Positions 49,268-56,860 of a DNA stretch of 64,000 bases are shown here, one piece after another (positions within the stretch are counted from its first letter, which is position 1; every line of letters starts with the position of its first letter). The position numbers were made by a program, and so were the translations under genes. The stretch spans positions 62,001-126,000 of the forward strand of contig JAXDJV010000029.1 in NCBI GenBank assembly GCA_034667465.1, written 5' to 3'. Under the pieces are notes generated by a model. The model was not told the DNA's origin and did no database searches. It saw nothing but the letters and a program-made list of their open reading frames with translations. The DNA is from JAOBAU01 sp034667465 (lineage in GTDB: Bacteria > Acidobacteriota > Thermoanaerobaculia > Gp7-AA8).

Positions 49268-49328
49268 GAGTAACGAGGCATGAGTGCCGGCTTCTTACTC
49301 ATACCTCATCACTCATACCTCATGCCCC
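49259..49328. repeat. Inverted heptamer array (ATGAGGC/ATGAGTA type)
   Basis: The left arm has ATGAGGC, ATGAGTA, ACGAGGC and ATGAGTG at 7-bp spacing (49259-49286). After an 11-bp loop, the right arm has ACTCATA, CCTCATC, ACTCATA and CCTCATG. The arms can form a long hairpin. It lies between two co-directional genes and contains the upstream start codon of the large kinase. Confidence 0.75.
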
Positions 49329-49332
49329 AGCC

Positions 49333-49755
49333 TCATTTCTTACTGCCCGACTTCACCGACGCCAGCACCCATCGATCACCCTTCTTCTGAAGCGTGATGT
49401 AGACGTCGCGCGTGCCGCCCTGAATCGACCATGTGCCGACGATGTCGACGTGACCGCTGGCGCTTCCGCCGCGGGCGTTCTCAACTTCAAAGCCGGTCGG
49501 CTTCACCTTGTTGAACAGCCCTTCGAGAAAGTAGGCGGCCTGATCGCGGCCGAAGAATCCGCTCTGCTCGACGAGTCCCGGGAACTGCAGCATCACCTGG
49601 TCGCCGTCGCCGACGCCGGCGATGATCGCCTGCGAATCACCGCTGCTGAGGCCGCGGGAGATGTTCGAGTTCGCGGAATCGAGGTCCTTGTACTGCGCCG
49701 AAGCGAGTACCGGTACGAACACGATTGCGATTGCGAGCTGCTTCCAGAGTCTCAT
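49333..49755 (-). CDS. Secreted DUF4783-like protein
   Basis: This 140-residue protein has a signal peptide (MRLWKQLAIAIVFVPVLASA), and GGGAG lies upstream of ATG 49755. The mature part resembles a cystatin/NTF2-like DUF4783 fold: ISRGLSSGDSQAIIAGVG, FFGRDQAAYFLEGLFNKVKP and VYITLQKKGDRWVLASVKSG. Such domains are small periplasmic or lipoprotein modules without known activity. It is upstream of the large kinase on the same strand, with a heptamer array between them, so co-expression is possible. Confidence 0.65.
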   Translation of the reverse strand: MRLWKQLAIAIVFVPVLASAQYKDLDSANSNISRGLSSGDSQAIIAGVGDGDQVMLQFPGLVEQSGFFGRDQAAYFLEGLFNKVKPTGFEVENARGGSASGHVDIVGTWSIQGGTRDVYITLQKKGDRWVLASVKSGSKK

Positions 49756-49820
49756 GGCTTCTCCCTTAACGCACTTCACAACGGGACCCAACCGGTGATT
49801 ATTCTAGCAGATTCAATAAC

Positions 49821-50510
49821 TTAGCTGCACTCATCCGGTGTCAGCCCGTCCTCCGGAATGGTCACTCCGCGACGTTGCGCCTCTTCGATGAAGTCATACG
49901 GAAGCGGCGCCCGCACCGTTATCGGCTGGTTCGTCAGTGGATGGACCATCGTCAGACTCTGCGAATGCAGCATCGGACGTGCCGCATTCCGCTCACCGTA
50001 GAGCCAGTCTCCAACCAGTGGATGTCCGATCGCGGCGAGATGCACGCGAATCTGATGAGTTCGCCCGGTCCGCAATCCGACCGCGACCAGCGAGCCGGTC
50101 GCGGACACCGCGAGCGGCGCAACATCAGTAATGGCGCGCTTGCCGCTTTCGCGAACGCCGAACGAGATCGGGCCGATGCGCGCCAGCGGCGCATCGATCG
50201 TCTGCGTCTCCGCAAGCTCGCCTTCGCAAAGCGCGACGTAGCGTTTGCGGATCCGCTTCGTCTCGAACTGGCGCGTCAGCTTCGCGTTGATGTCGGCGCG
50301 CTTCGAAAAGAACATCACGCCGCTCGTGCCGCGATCGAGTCTCTGCATCAGGTAGAGCGGCGTGCGCGTTTCCGCGAGCACTTCGACGAGCACCGGCTCG
50401 ACGAGATCGTGACTTCGCTGCACGACGACATGCGGCGGTTTGTCGATGAAGACGAGCGCCTCGTCTTCGTACAACACCTCAGTCTTTATCCCACCGGCGT
50501 GACCGTCCAC
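49821..50510 (-). CDS. RluA-family RNA pseudouridine synthase
   Basis: The protein has 229 residues. The catalytic Asp lies in LMQRLDRGTSGVMFFSK. Other family motifs are DEALVFIDKPPHVVVQRS near the start, GLRTGRTHQIRVHLAAIGHPLVG and MLHSQSLTMVHPLTN. It isomerises uridine in rRNA or tRNA; the target cannot be assigned. No S4 domain is present, so it is a short RluA/TruC-like form. The start is uncertain: GTG 50510 overlaps the end of the cupin gene by 25 bp, and a GTG about 11 codons later is an alternative. Confidence 0.88.
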   Translation of the reverse strand: MDGHAGGIKTEVLYEDEALVFIDKPPHVVVQRSHDLVEPVLVEVLAETRTPLYLMQRLDRGTSGVMFFSKRADINAKLTRQFETKRIRKRYVALCEGELAETQTIDAPLARIGPISFGVRESGKRAITDVAPLAVSATGSLVAVGLRTGRTHQIRVHLAAIGHPLVGDWLYGERNAARPMLHSQSLTMVHPLTNQPITVRAPLPYDFIEEAQRRGVTIPEDGLTPDECS

Positions 50511-50917
50511 GGTCCCTCGGTGGTGATCTGAATGATCGTCGTCTTCGGGAAGAAGACGAAGTGATGCGCGCCCGGAGGATTGACGTAGAAGTCGCCGGCG
50601 CGGAAGCGATGCGTGTCGAGCATCGAAGGCTTGTCGCCGAATCCGACGTGGACTTCACCGCTCAGCACCGTGACGCGTTCGAGAACCGGATGCGTATGCG
50701 GCGGCAGTTTCGCGCCGGCCGGAATGCGCAGCCGGATCGTGAACATGCCGGGCTGCTTCGGATCGCCTTCGAGCACCGCGATCTCCGTGCCGGCTGGCAA
50801 CGGCGGCTTCGTCGTTTTCCACTCGAGCTTCGCGGCGTTCACCTGGATCGTGCCGGCCGGCGGTTCCGCCGCTGCAAGCGGCAGCGTGAGCAGAAGAAGA
50901 ACGATCATCAGTTTCAT
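50486..50917 (-). CDS. Secreted cupin-domain protein
   Basis: This 143-residue protein has a signal peptide (MKLMIVLLLLTLPLAAA). A single cupin barrel follows, with motif 1 in PPHTHPVLERVTVLSGEVHV and motif 2 in FYVNPPGAHHFVFFP. The histidines and a glutamate can bind a metal. The enzyme activity, if any, is unknown. TACGAT ends 7 nt before the ATG and no Shine-Dalgarno is seen. It is divergent from a membrane-protein gene, with start codons 40 bp apart, and overlaps the pseudouridine synthase gene. Confidence 0.8.
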   Translation of the reverse strand: MKLMIVLLLLTLPLAAAEPPAGTIQVNAAKLEWKTTKPPLPAGTEIAVLEGDPKQPGMFTIRLRIPAGAKLPPHTHPVLERVTVLSGEVHVGFGDKPSMLDTHRFRAGDFYVNPPGAHHFVFFPKTTIIQITTEGPWTVTPVG

Positions 50918-50957
50918 GACGTGCATCGTAGCTGGTAACCTGATTGCTCCCGACACG

Positions 50958-51659
50958 ATGACAACGAAACCACAATGGCGCCAGGATCGCTTCTTCGCCG
51001 TGATGGCGACGATCATCGCGCTGACCGTGTTCGCAGGCTTTTCGCGAACTTACTTTCTGAAACAGGTCTTCGGCACGAAGCCGCTAACGCCGTTCTTCCA
51101 TCTGCACGGAGCGGTGTTCTCCTGCTGGATCATTCTGTTTGTCGTCCAGGTCGCGCTGGTCCGCGCGGGGCGTACCGATCTGCATCGAAAGCTCGGCGTT
51201 ACCGCTGTCGTGCTGGCGCCGATCATGGTTGTCATCGGCGTGATGGCGGCAATCGATTCGGCGAGACGCGGGTTCACGCCGCCTGGCGGACCGCCTCCGC
51301 TCGTCTTCTTCATCATCCCTCTCGCGGATCTCTTCGTTTTTTCGTGTCTGGTGGCGGCCGGTCTCTGGCTCCGACGGCAGCCGGCCGATCACAAGCGGCT
51401 CATGCTGCTCGCGGCGATCAGCATTCTCACGCCCGCAATTGCCCGGCTTCCCGGTGTTGCCGCTGCCGGACCGCCCGCGTTTCTCGGACTGACCGATCTG
51501 TTCATCGTGATCTGCATGCTTTCGGACAAACTCGTCCACGGGCGCGTTCATCGCGCGTTTTTGTGGGGCGGCATCTTCATCATTGCCTCGCAGCCGCTGC
51601 GGTTTGCGATTGCCAGCACGGACGTGTGGCTGACGTTTGCCCGCTGGGCGATTCGCTGA
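50958..51659 (+). CDS. Multi-span membrane protein of unknown function
   Basis: The protein has 233 residues with six or seven membrane helices (FFAVMATIIALTVFAGFSR, AVFSCWIILFVVQVALV, LGVTAVVLAPIMVVIGVMAA, LVFFIIPLADLFVFSCLVAA). Conserved-looking histidines (FFHLHGAVF, LHRKLG, DHKRLM) recall haem-binding or DUF2306-like membrane proteins. The start ATG is 50958. An extended -10 TGGTAACCT lies upstream. It is convergent with the NamZ-like gene, 14 bp away. Confidence 0.7.
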   Translation: MTTKPQWRQDRFFAVMATIIALTVFAGFSRTYFLKQVFGTKPLTPFFHLHGAVFSCWIILFVVQVALVRAGRTDLHRKLGVTAVVLAPIMVVIGVMAAIDSARRGFTPPGGPPPLVFFIIPLADLFVFSCLVAAGLWLRRQPADHKRLMLLAAISILTPAIARLPGVAAAGPPAFLGLTDLFIVICMLSDKLVHGRVHRAFLWGGIFIIASQPLRFAIASTDVWLTFARWAIR

Positions 51660-51673
51660 TTCGCTGACGCCCG

Positions 51674-52852
51674 TCAGTCGCGATAAATCAGGAACTCGTC
51701 GCGCAGCCGGGCGAAGTCGCGCAGCTCGTCTTCCCACGTCGCGATCCAGTCGTCGACATTCCCGCCGCTCTCGACCAGCTCGCGATATTTCGAGCTCCCC
51801 GCGAGCAGATCGATCGCGAGGCGATCGGTGACGAACTCGTACTCCTCGGTGCGCCACTGGAACTGTTCGGGATCAACGTCGCGCGCGACCTTCACGCACC
51901 AGAGGCCGGTGCGATACGGCTCGAACGTCGCGCGATTCGTCACGTGCAGCTCGACGCCGCCGCACACCTTCCCTTTGTGTTTCTGAAACTGCGGGAGGAA
52001 GTAGTGCGGACGAAAACGAACGCCGTGCAATCCGACGCTGTTCAGCCGATCGGCGAGCTTGAACGGTTCGAGCCACGGCGCGCCGAAGAACTCGAACGGA
52101 TGCGTCGTGCCGCGGCCTTCGCTGAGGTTCGTTCCTTCGACGAGACACATGCCGGGATAGACGGCGGCCGTGAAAACGGTCGGCATGTTCGGCGACGGAA
52201 TCACCCACGGCAGACCGGTGTCGCCCCACCACATGTTTCGCGACCAGCCGCTCATCGGCACGACCAGCAGATCGCAATTCAGTTCGAACTGTTTGTTGAA
52301 GTAGCGCGCCAGCTCGCCGGCCGTCATGCCGTGGCGCGTCGGCAGTGGAAACATCCCGACGAAGCTCGAGTACTTTTCTTCGCGGATGTTTCCTTCGAGA
52401 TGCACGCCGTCGATCGGATTGGGACGATCGAGGACGATGACCTGCACGCCCGCCTGCGCCGCGACGCGCATGCAGAGCGCCATCGTGTAGATGAACGTGT
52501 AGTAGCGCGAGCCGATGTCCTGCAGATCGATGACGAGCGCGTCGAGGTTCTTCAGCAGCTCGACGCGCGGTGCGAGATCTTTCTCGCTGGCGCCGTAAAG
52601 CGAATAGACGGTCAGGCCCGTCATCGGATCGACGGAGTGATCGACATGCGCCATGTCCTGCGCCTCGCCCCAGATGCCATGTTCGGGACCGAAGAGCGTC
52701 GTCAGTTTCCAGCCGCGCCCGGCCTGCAGCAGGCGAACGCCGTGTCGGATATCGCTCGTGACCGCGCTTTGATTCGTGACGAGACCGATCCGCTTGCCGA
52801 GGATCGGCTGCGGTGCGTCGAGCAGGACTTCGAGGCCGGGACGGACGTTCAT
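51674..52852 (-). CDS. DUF1343 protein, NamZ-like exo-muramidase
   Basis: This 392-residue protein matches DUF1343 throughout: KRIGLVTNQSAV, LTTLFGPEHGIWGEAQDMAH, LVIDLQDIGSRYYTFIYTMA, VIVLDRPNPIDGVHLEGNI, SPNMPTVFTAAVYPGMCLVE and TNLSEGRGTTHPFEFFGAPW. The Bacillus member NamZ removes N-acetylmuramic acid from peptidoglycan fragments, so a cell-wall turnover role is likely. No signal peptide is seen from ATG 52852. A longer reading would translate the adjacent heptamer repeat and is rejected. Confidence 0.88.
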   Translation of the reverse strand: MNVRPGLEVLLDAPQPILGKRIGLVTNQSAVTSDIRHGVRLLQAGRGWKLTTLFGPEHGIWGEAQDMAHVDHSVDPMTGLTVYSLYGASEKDLAPRVELLKNLDALVIDLQDIGSRYYTFIYTMALCMRVAAQAGVQVIVLDRPNPIDGVHLEGNIREEKYSSFVGMFPLPTRHGMTAGELARYFNKQFELNCDLLVVPMSGWSRNMWWGDTGLPWVIPSPNMPTVFTAAVYPGMCLVEGTNLSEGRGTTHPFEFFGAPWLEPFKLADRLNSVGLHGVRFRPHYFLPQFQKHKGKVCGGVELHVTNRATFEPYRTGLWCVKVARDVDPEQFQWRTEEYEFVTDRLAIDLLAGSSKYRELVESGGNVDDWIATWEDELRDFARLRDEFLIYRD

Positions 52853-52862
52853 GGGTGAGTCG

Positions 52863-52953
52863 AAGGATGAAGGATGAAGGATGAGGGATGAATGCAGAGG
52901 CAGGCGCCTCCGCTTCATCAACATTCATCCTTCATCCTTCATCCCTCATCCTT
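52863..52953. repeat. Inverted heptamer array (AGGATGA type)
   Basis: The left arm has AGGATGA units at 7-bp spacing ending in GGGATGA (52863-52893). The right arm (52922-52953) has the reverse complement TTCATCC series. An inner GAGGC/GCCTC hairpin lies in the loop. The mog stop codon falls in the right arm. A partial copy is at 29-59. Confidence 0.8.
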
Positions 52954-53437
52954 TCTCCTCGTGCTTCACCGGCGCGCCAGCAAGCAACTCCAGCGCATGC
53001 GGCAACACATTCAACACGGCGCGCAGATTCTCCGTTGCGCCGTTCACGCTGCCCGGCAAGTTCACGATCAATGCCGTTCCGCGCACGGCTGCCTGCGCGC
53101 GCGAAAGTGTCGCCATCGGCGTCGAGCGAAGCGACGCCGATCGCATCAGCTCACCGAATCCGGGGATGACGCGATCGCAGACTTTCATCGTCGCTTCCGG
53201 CGTCACGTCGCGCGGCGCGATGCCGGTGCCGCCGGTCGTGACGACGAGCCGCGCGCCGTCGCCGGTGGCGTTCTCGATCGCCGTCGCGATCGCTTCGATC
53301 TCATCGACGACGATCATCACGGCGTCGACCTCGTAACCTTCGGCGACGAGAATGTCGCGCACGGCCGGGCCGGAGCGATCTTCGCGCGTGCCGGCTGAGG
53401 CGGCGTCGGAACAGGTGATCACGCGGGCGCGTATCAT
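52946..53437 (-). CDS. mog: Molybdopterin adenylyltransferase (MogA/MoaB family)
   Basis: This 163-residue protein is of the MoaB/Mog fold. It activates molybdopterin with ATP before metal insertion. Motifs are ITCSDAASAGTREDRSGPAV at the N-terminus, LVVTTGGTGIAPRDVTPEAT (nucleotide and pterin binding) and LIVNLPGSVNGATENLRAVL. No other molybdenum cofactor gene is in the window. TAGAAT lies 8 nt before the ATG, in the 14-bp spacer shared with queA, with no Shine-Dalgarno. MogA and MoaB are not distinguished by what can be seen. Confidence 0.88.
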   Translation of the reverse strand: MIRARVITCSDAASAGTREDRSGPAVRDILVAEGYEVDAVMIVVDEIEAIATAIENATGDGARLVVTTGGTGIAPRDVTPEATMKVCDRVIPGFGELMRSASLRSTPMATLSRAQAAVRGTALIVNLPGSVNGATENLRAVLNVLPHALELLAGAPVKHEEKG

Positions 53438-53451
53438 CGCGCGCGATTCTA
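53432..53451. promoter_or_regulatory. Compact divergent promoter between mog and queA
   Basis: Start codons of the two genes are 14 bp apart. TAGAAT on the minus strand (53446-53451) lies 8 nt from the mog ATG. TATCAT on the plus strand (53432-53437) overlaps the mog start codon and lies 14 nt from the queA ATG. Both mRNAs would have little or no 5' leader. Confidence 0.45.
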
Positions 53452-54474
53452 ATGAAGCGCAGCGACTTCTCGTACGACCTTCCCGACGCGCTCATCGCCC
53501 AGGAGCCGCGCGAGCGCGGCCGTTCGCGGATGATGGTGGTCACGCCGGACGCGATCGAGCATCGCTCGTTCGCCGAGTTTCCGGAGCTCCTCGATCCGTC
53601 GGACGTCCTCGTGCTCAACGACACGCGCGTCATTCCGGCGCGACTCTTCGCGCAGCCGAAAGGGGAGATGACGCGGCCGATCGAGCTGCTGCTGACGCGC
53701 CAACTCGACGCGTTCACGTGGGAAGCGTGGTGCCGTCCGGCGAAACGCGTTCGTCCCGGCGACGAGCTCCGTTTTTCCGACACGCTCATCGCCCACATCC
53801 TCGGCAAAGACGAAGGAACGGTCACGCTCCGATTCGAAGGCGACCTTGCCGAGATCGAGCGGATCGGCGTCATGCCGCTGCCGCCGTACATCGCGCGCCC
53901 CGAAGCGCGCGAAAGCGATCGCGAGTCGTATCAGACGGTGTACGCCGCCGAGCGAGGCGCGATCGCCGCGCCGACCGCAGGACTGCACTTCACGCGCGAG
54001 ATCCTCGAACGCGTTGCGCAGCGTGGCGTCGAGATCGTCCGCGTCACGCTGCACGTCGGGATCGGGACGTTCAAGCCGGTGAAAGTCGATGAGATTGCCG
54101 ATCATCGAATGGACATCGAGCGCTACGAGATCTCCGAGAAAGCGGCAGCGAGCCTCAACCGCGCACGCGACGAAGGGCGGCGCATCGTCGCCGTCGGCAC
54201 CACTTCGGTGCGAACACTCGAAAGCGCGATCCGCGCAGGCGAGGGTCGATTCCTCGCAGGCCGCAGCGACACCGCGATCTTCATCACCCCCGGCTTCGAG
54301 TTCCGCGCGGTCGACAAGTTGTTGACCAACTTCCATCTCCCCGAATCGACACTGATCATGCTCGTCTCCGCATTCGCAGGAGTGGAGCGGATTCGGAGCG
54401 CCTACGCGGAAGCGATCGCGCAAAAGTACTTTTTTTACAGCTATGGGGATTGCATGGTTCTGACAAGGTGCTGA
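53452..54474 (+). CDS. queA: S-adenosylmethionine:tRNA ribosyltransferase-isomerase
   Basis: This 340-residue enzyme transfers and isomerises the ribosyl group of S-adenosylmethionine to preQ1 in tRNA, giving epoxyqueuosine. The start (DFSYDLPDALIAQEPRERGR) and the motifs DVLVLNDTRVIPARLF, PLPPYIARPE, GAIAAPTAGLHFT and TNFHLPESTLIMLVSAFAG are diagnostic. Length is normal. tgt and queG or queH are not adjacent. No Shine-Dalgarno is seen. The stop codon lies within a heptamer inverted repeat that probably ends transcription. Confidence 0.97.
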   Translation: MKRSDFSYDLPDALIAQEPRERGRSRMMVVTPDAIEHRSFAEFPELLDPSDVLVLNDTRVIPARLFAQPKGEMTRPIELLLTRQLDAFTWEAWCRPAKRVRPGDELRFSDTLIAHILGKDEGTVTLRFEGDLAEIERIGVMPLPPYIARPEARESDRESYQTVYAAERGAIAAPTAGLHFTREILERVAQRGVEIVRVTLHVGIGTFKPVKVDEIADHRMDIERYEISEKAAASLNRARDEGRRIVAVGTTSVRTLESAIRAGEGRFLAGRSDTAIFITPGFEFRAVDKLLTNFHLPESTLIMLVSAFAGVERIRSAYAEAIAQKYFFYSYGDCMVLTRC

Positions 54475-54543
54475 GTGCAGAGTGGTGAGTGCTGAGTCAC
54501 CCCGGTTTTAGCACTCAGCACTCAGCACTCTGCACTCAGCACC
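54468..54543. repeat. Inverted heptamer array (CTGAGTG type), likely bidirectional terminator
   Basis: The left arm has CTGAGTG, CAGAGTG, GTGAGTG and CTGAGTC at 7-bp spacing (54470-54497). The right arm has the complementary GCACTCA series (54511-54543). The loop contains TTTTA. It holds the queA stop and touches the ferredoxin stop, so it fills the convergent spacer. Confidence 0.8.
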
Positions 54544-54545
54544 TC

Positions 54546-54830
54546 CTACCAATACGTTGTCGTGACCGCGCAATCGCCGAACACGACAGCCTGACACGCC
54601 AGCCGTTCTCCCTCATCGAATCCCATCCGTTCCAGCGTTCGTAATTCGATCGACGTCATCGGACTCAGCTGGTCTGCACCTTCGATGACGCGGATGCGGC
54701 AGCGACCGCAGATGCCGGTCGCGCCGCATGAATTGCCGATCGGTGCGCCCGCGCGGCGGGCGACGTCGAGCACGGTCTCATTCGGCTTCGCGTCGGCGCT
54801 TTTTGCGAGCGGTTTGAAGGTCACGCGCAT
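54546..54830 (-). CDS. 2Fe-2S ferredoxin (adrenodoxin-like spacing)
   Basis: This 94-residue electron carrier starts at ATG 54830 (MRVTFKPLAK). The cluster ligands are Cys-x5-Cys-x2-Cys in NSCGATGICGRCRIRV and a fourth Cys in RLACQAVVFGD. The beta-grasp fold is indicated by ETVLDVARRAGAPIGNSC. No reductase or partner oxygenase is adjacent. It is convergent with queA across an inverted repeat and divergent from a small unknown gene. Confidence 0.9.
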   Translation of the reverse strand: MRVTFKPLAKSADAKPNETVLDVARRAGAPIGNSCGATGICGRCRIRVIEGADQLSPMTSIELRTLERMGFDEGERLACQAVVFGDCAVTTTYW

Positions 54831-54907
54831 GGTCACATTCTGGTGTACGAGGAAACTTTTGTTCGTTTCTGACGTCTGATCCATCAACAGACACGGGAGA
54901 CATGAAC

Positions 54908-55222
54908 ATGAAAACGACAGCAGACGAGAAACGCGTAGCCGAAGAGATCGTGGGGGTCATGGGCTCTGCGGTGCGCGTCTGTTCGGACGATCGTGACACC
55001 GTCCGCTTCGCGGTGCGCGCCGAAGGTTTGGCGCTCCGTACGATCGTTTTCACGCGCGCCGCACTGCGCAAGCTGGCGCTCGATCCGATCCGCGCGATCA
55101 AAGTTGAATACCTGCAGCGCGACATCCTGCGCAGCGCCGCGCGCCGCGCGGAGTACCGCTACCCGCGGCGGAACAAAGTTGCGGAAGCGCTGAGACGGCA
55201 GATTGCGGCAATGGCCGTGTGA
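54908..55222 (+). CDS. Small hypothetical protein
   Basis: This 104-residue basic protein starts at ATG 54908, eight bases after GGGAG; an in-frame ATG at 54902 is also possible. It has one beta-rich half (VRVCSDDRDTVRFAVRAEGL, ALRTIVFTRAALRKL) and a strongly basic C-terminal helix (LRSAARRAEYRYPRRNKVAE). No family was recognised. It could bind nucleic acid. It is followed directly by a seven-copy tandem repeat. Confidence 0.6.
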   Translation: MKTTADEKRVAEEIVGVMGSAVRVCSDDRDTVRFAVRAEGLALRTIVFTRAALRKLALDPIRAIKVEYLQRDILRSAARRAEYRYPRRNKVAEALRRQIAAMAV

Positions 55223-55225
55223 GAG

Positions 55226-55360
55226 TAATGAGGCATGAGTAATGAGGCATGAGTAATGAGGCATGAGTAATGAGGCATGAGTAATGAGGCATGAGTAATG
55301 AGGCATGAGTAATGAGGCATGAGTAAAAGCCTCTGACTCATACCTCATGCCCCATGCCCC
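55226..55360. repeat. Seven perfect 14-bp tandem repeats with an inverted right arm
   Basis: TAATGAGGCATGAG is repeated seven times without a mismatch (55226-55323). Each unit is two heptamers. A short complementary arm (GACTCATACCTCATGCC) follows at 55335-55351. The unit is the same family as the array at 49259. Copy number is likely to vary between strains. Confidence 0.9.
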
Positions 55361-55400
55361 TACGTGATGTCACAATTCTGACGTTTCGTAGGTTGTAGCC

Positions 55401-55429
55401 TTGCTTTTCCGACGATCCGGCGGTAAATT
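55401..55429 (+). promoter_or_regulatory. Promoter of the Lrp-EamA operon
   Basis: TTGCTT (55401-55406), an exact 17-bp spacer and TAAATT (55424-55429) end 6 nt before the ATG at 55436. No Shine-Dalgarno is present, so the mRNA is probably leaderless. Confidence 0.65.
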
Positions 55430-55435
55430 ATCGTC

Positions 55436-55912
55436 ATGGCCGTCGAACTTGATGACTTTGACCTGAACATCCTCGGCCTGCTGCTCCGCGATGGCCGCAC
55501 GCCCGCTTCGCAGCTGGCCGACCGCGTCGGGCTTTCCCGCCCGGCCGTCGCGGAGCGGATCGAGAAGCTCGAGCGCAACGGTGTCATCCGCGGCACGACC
55601 GTCGTCGTCGAGCCTGCCGCACTCGGCCGTGAGATCACCGCCTTCGTCTCCGCGCGTGGCGACGTCAGGCTGACGCCGAAAGCGTGGAAAGGCTTCGAAG
55701 AGCTGATGCGCTCCGACGAAGTCCTCGAAGTGCACACCGTCGCCGGCGACGACTGCTTCCTCATCAAGGTTCGCACCGCCTCCATCGCTTCGCTGAACAC
55801 GCTCGTCGCAAGACTGACGGCGCCTCCGCTGTCGCTCTCGACGCGCACCACCATCGTCATGCAGACGCACTGCGAAAAGATCGGTGGCATCACCCTCGGA
55901 GATCCGTCATGA
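55436..55912 (+). CDS. Lrp/AsnC-family transcriptional regulator
   Basis: The protein has 158 residues. The N-terminal helix-turn-helix covers about 5-65 (ILGLLLRDGRTPASQLADRV, LSRPAVAERIEKLERNGVIR). The C-terminal RAM (ligand-binding, oligomerising) domain covers about 70-150 (VLEVHTVAGDDCFLIKVRT). Such regulators sense amino acids. The downstream EamA exporter overlaps by ATGA, so an amino-acid-responsive export unit is likely. The ligand is not known. Confidence 0.93.
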   Translation: MAVELDDFDLNILGLLLRDGRTPASQLADRVGLSRPAVAERIEKLERNGVIRGTTVVVEPAALGREITAFVSARGDVRLTPKAWKGFEELMRSDEVLEVHTVAGDDCFLIKVRTASIASLNTLVARLTAPPLSLSTRTTIVMQTHCEKIGGITLGDPS

Positions 55913-56847
55913 AGAGTGATCGCGCCCTTGCATACGTCGCATTCGCCACCGTCTGTTTCGTGTGGGGCACGACCTATCTCGCCATTCGTGTCGCCATCGA
56001 AACGATTCCGCCGCTCCTGCTGACCGGACTTCGTTTCACGATCGCCGGCCTCGTGTTGTGGGCGATCGGCGCTATGCGCGGCGAACGTCTTCCGCGCGAA
56101 CCGCGCATCTGGATGCATGCGGTGATCGTCGGCGTGCTGCTCATCTGCGTCGGCAACTTCGCGGTCGTTTGGGCCGAGCAGTGGGTGCCGAGCGGAATGG
56201 CGGCGCTGCTCGTCGCCACCGCACCGTTCTGGGCGGCGCTCATCGAATTCTTTCGCGGCCACGAAAAGGTCGGACTGCAGCGCGGCATCGGCATGCTCAT
56301 CGGCTTCATCGGCGTGGCGCTGCTCGTCACGCCGCGCAGCGCGGACGGCGCGTGGGACATTCACTTTCTCCTCGGCGCCGCCGCGATCCAGATCGGCTGT
56401 CTCGCGTGGCAGTACGGATCGATTCACGGCAAGTACGAGCTGAAGTCGATCTCGCCGCTGATGTCGTCGACGCTGCAGATGCTCGCCGGCGGAATCATTC
56501 TCGACATCGCCGGCCTCGCCGCGGGCGAGCTGCCGCACTTTCACGTCAACACGCGCACGCTTTTCGCGCTCATCTATCTGACGATCTTCGGTTCGATCGT
56601 CGCGTACAGCGCGTACATCTACGCGCTGTCGAAACTCAGCGCGACGAACGTGTCGCTGTACGCCTACGTGAATCCGGTCGTCGCTGTAATCCTCGGCTGG
56701 CTGATTCTCAACGAGCGGCTGACGCCGATGTCGTTCGTAGCGATGATCGTCATCCTCGGCGGCGTCGCGCTCGTGCAAAGCGCGCGACACAACGAACCGA
56801 AAGCGGTCGCGGCCGTGGAGAAAGAGGCGACGCGGAACGCCGCTTGA
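55909..56847 (+). CDS. EamA/DMT-family exporter
   Basis: This 312-residue membrane protein has ten predicted helices in two EamA repeats. Repeat 1 starts ALAYVAFATVCFVWGTTYLA and contains LRFTIAGLVLWAIGA. Repeat 2 contains LGAAAIQIGCLAWQYGSI and YVNPVVAVILGWLILNERLT, the conserved helix-9 motif. The family includes exporters of amino acids and other metabolites such as RhtA and YdcZ-like proteins. Coupling to an Lrp-type regulator supports amino-acid export. Confidence 0.92.
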   Translation: MKSDRALAYVAFATVCFVWGTTYLAIRVAIETIPPLLLTGLRFTIAGLVLWAIGAMRGERLPREPRIWMHAVIVGVLLICVGNFAVVWAEQWVPSGMAALLVATAPFWAALIEFFRGHEKVGLQRGIGMLIGFIGVALLVTPRSADGAWDIHFLLGAAAIQIGCLAWQYGSIHGKYELKSISPLMSSTLQMLAGGIILDIAGLAAGELPHFHVNTRTLFALIYLTIFGSIVAYSAYIYALSKLSATNVSLYAYVNPVVAVILGWLILNERLTPMSFVAMIVILGGVALVQSARHNEPKAVAAVEKEATRNAA

Positions 56848-56860
56848 ACGTATCAGTCGA

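Noticed and set aside
52853..52924. Extended N-terminus of the NamZ-like protein
   Set aside because: The extra residues are a translation of the heptamer inverted repeat; the family N-terminus begins at ATG 52852.
55226..55323. CRISPR-like array
   Set aside because: Units are directly adjacent with no spacers, so it is a tandem repeat.
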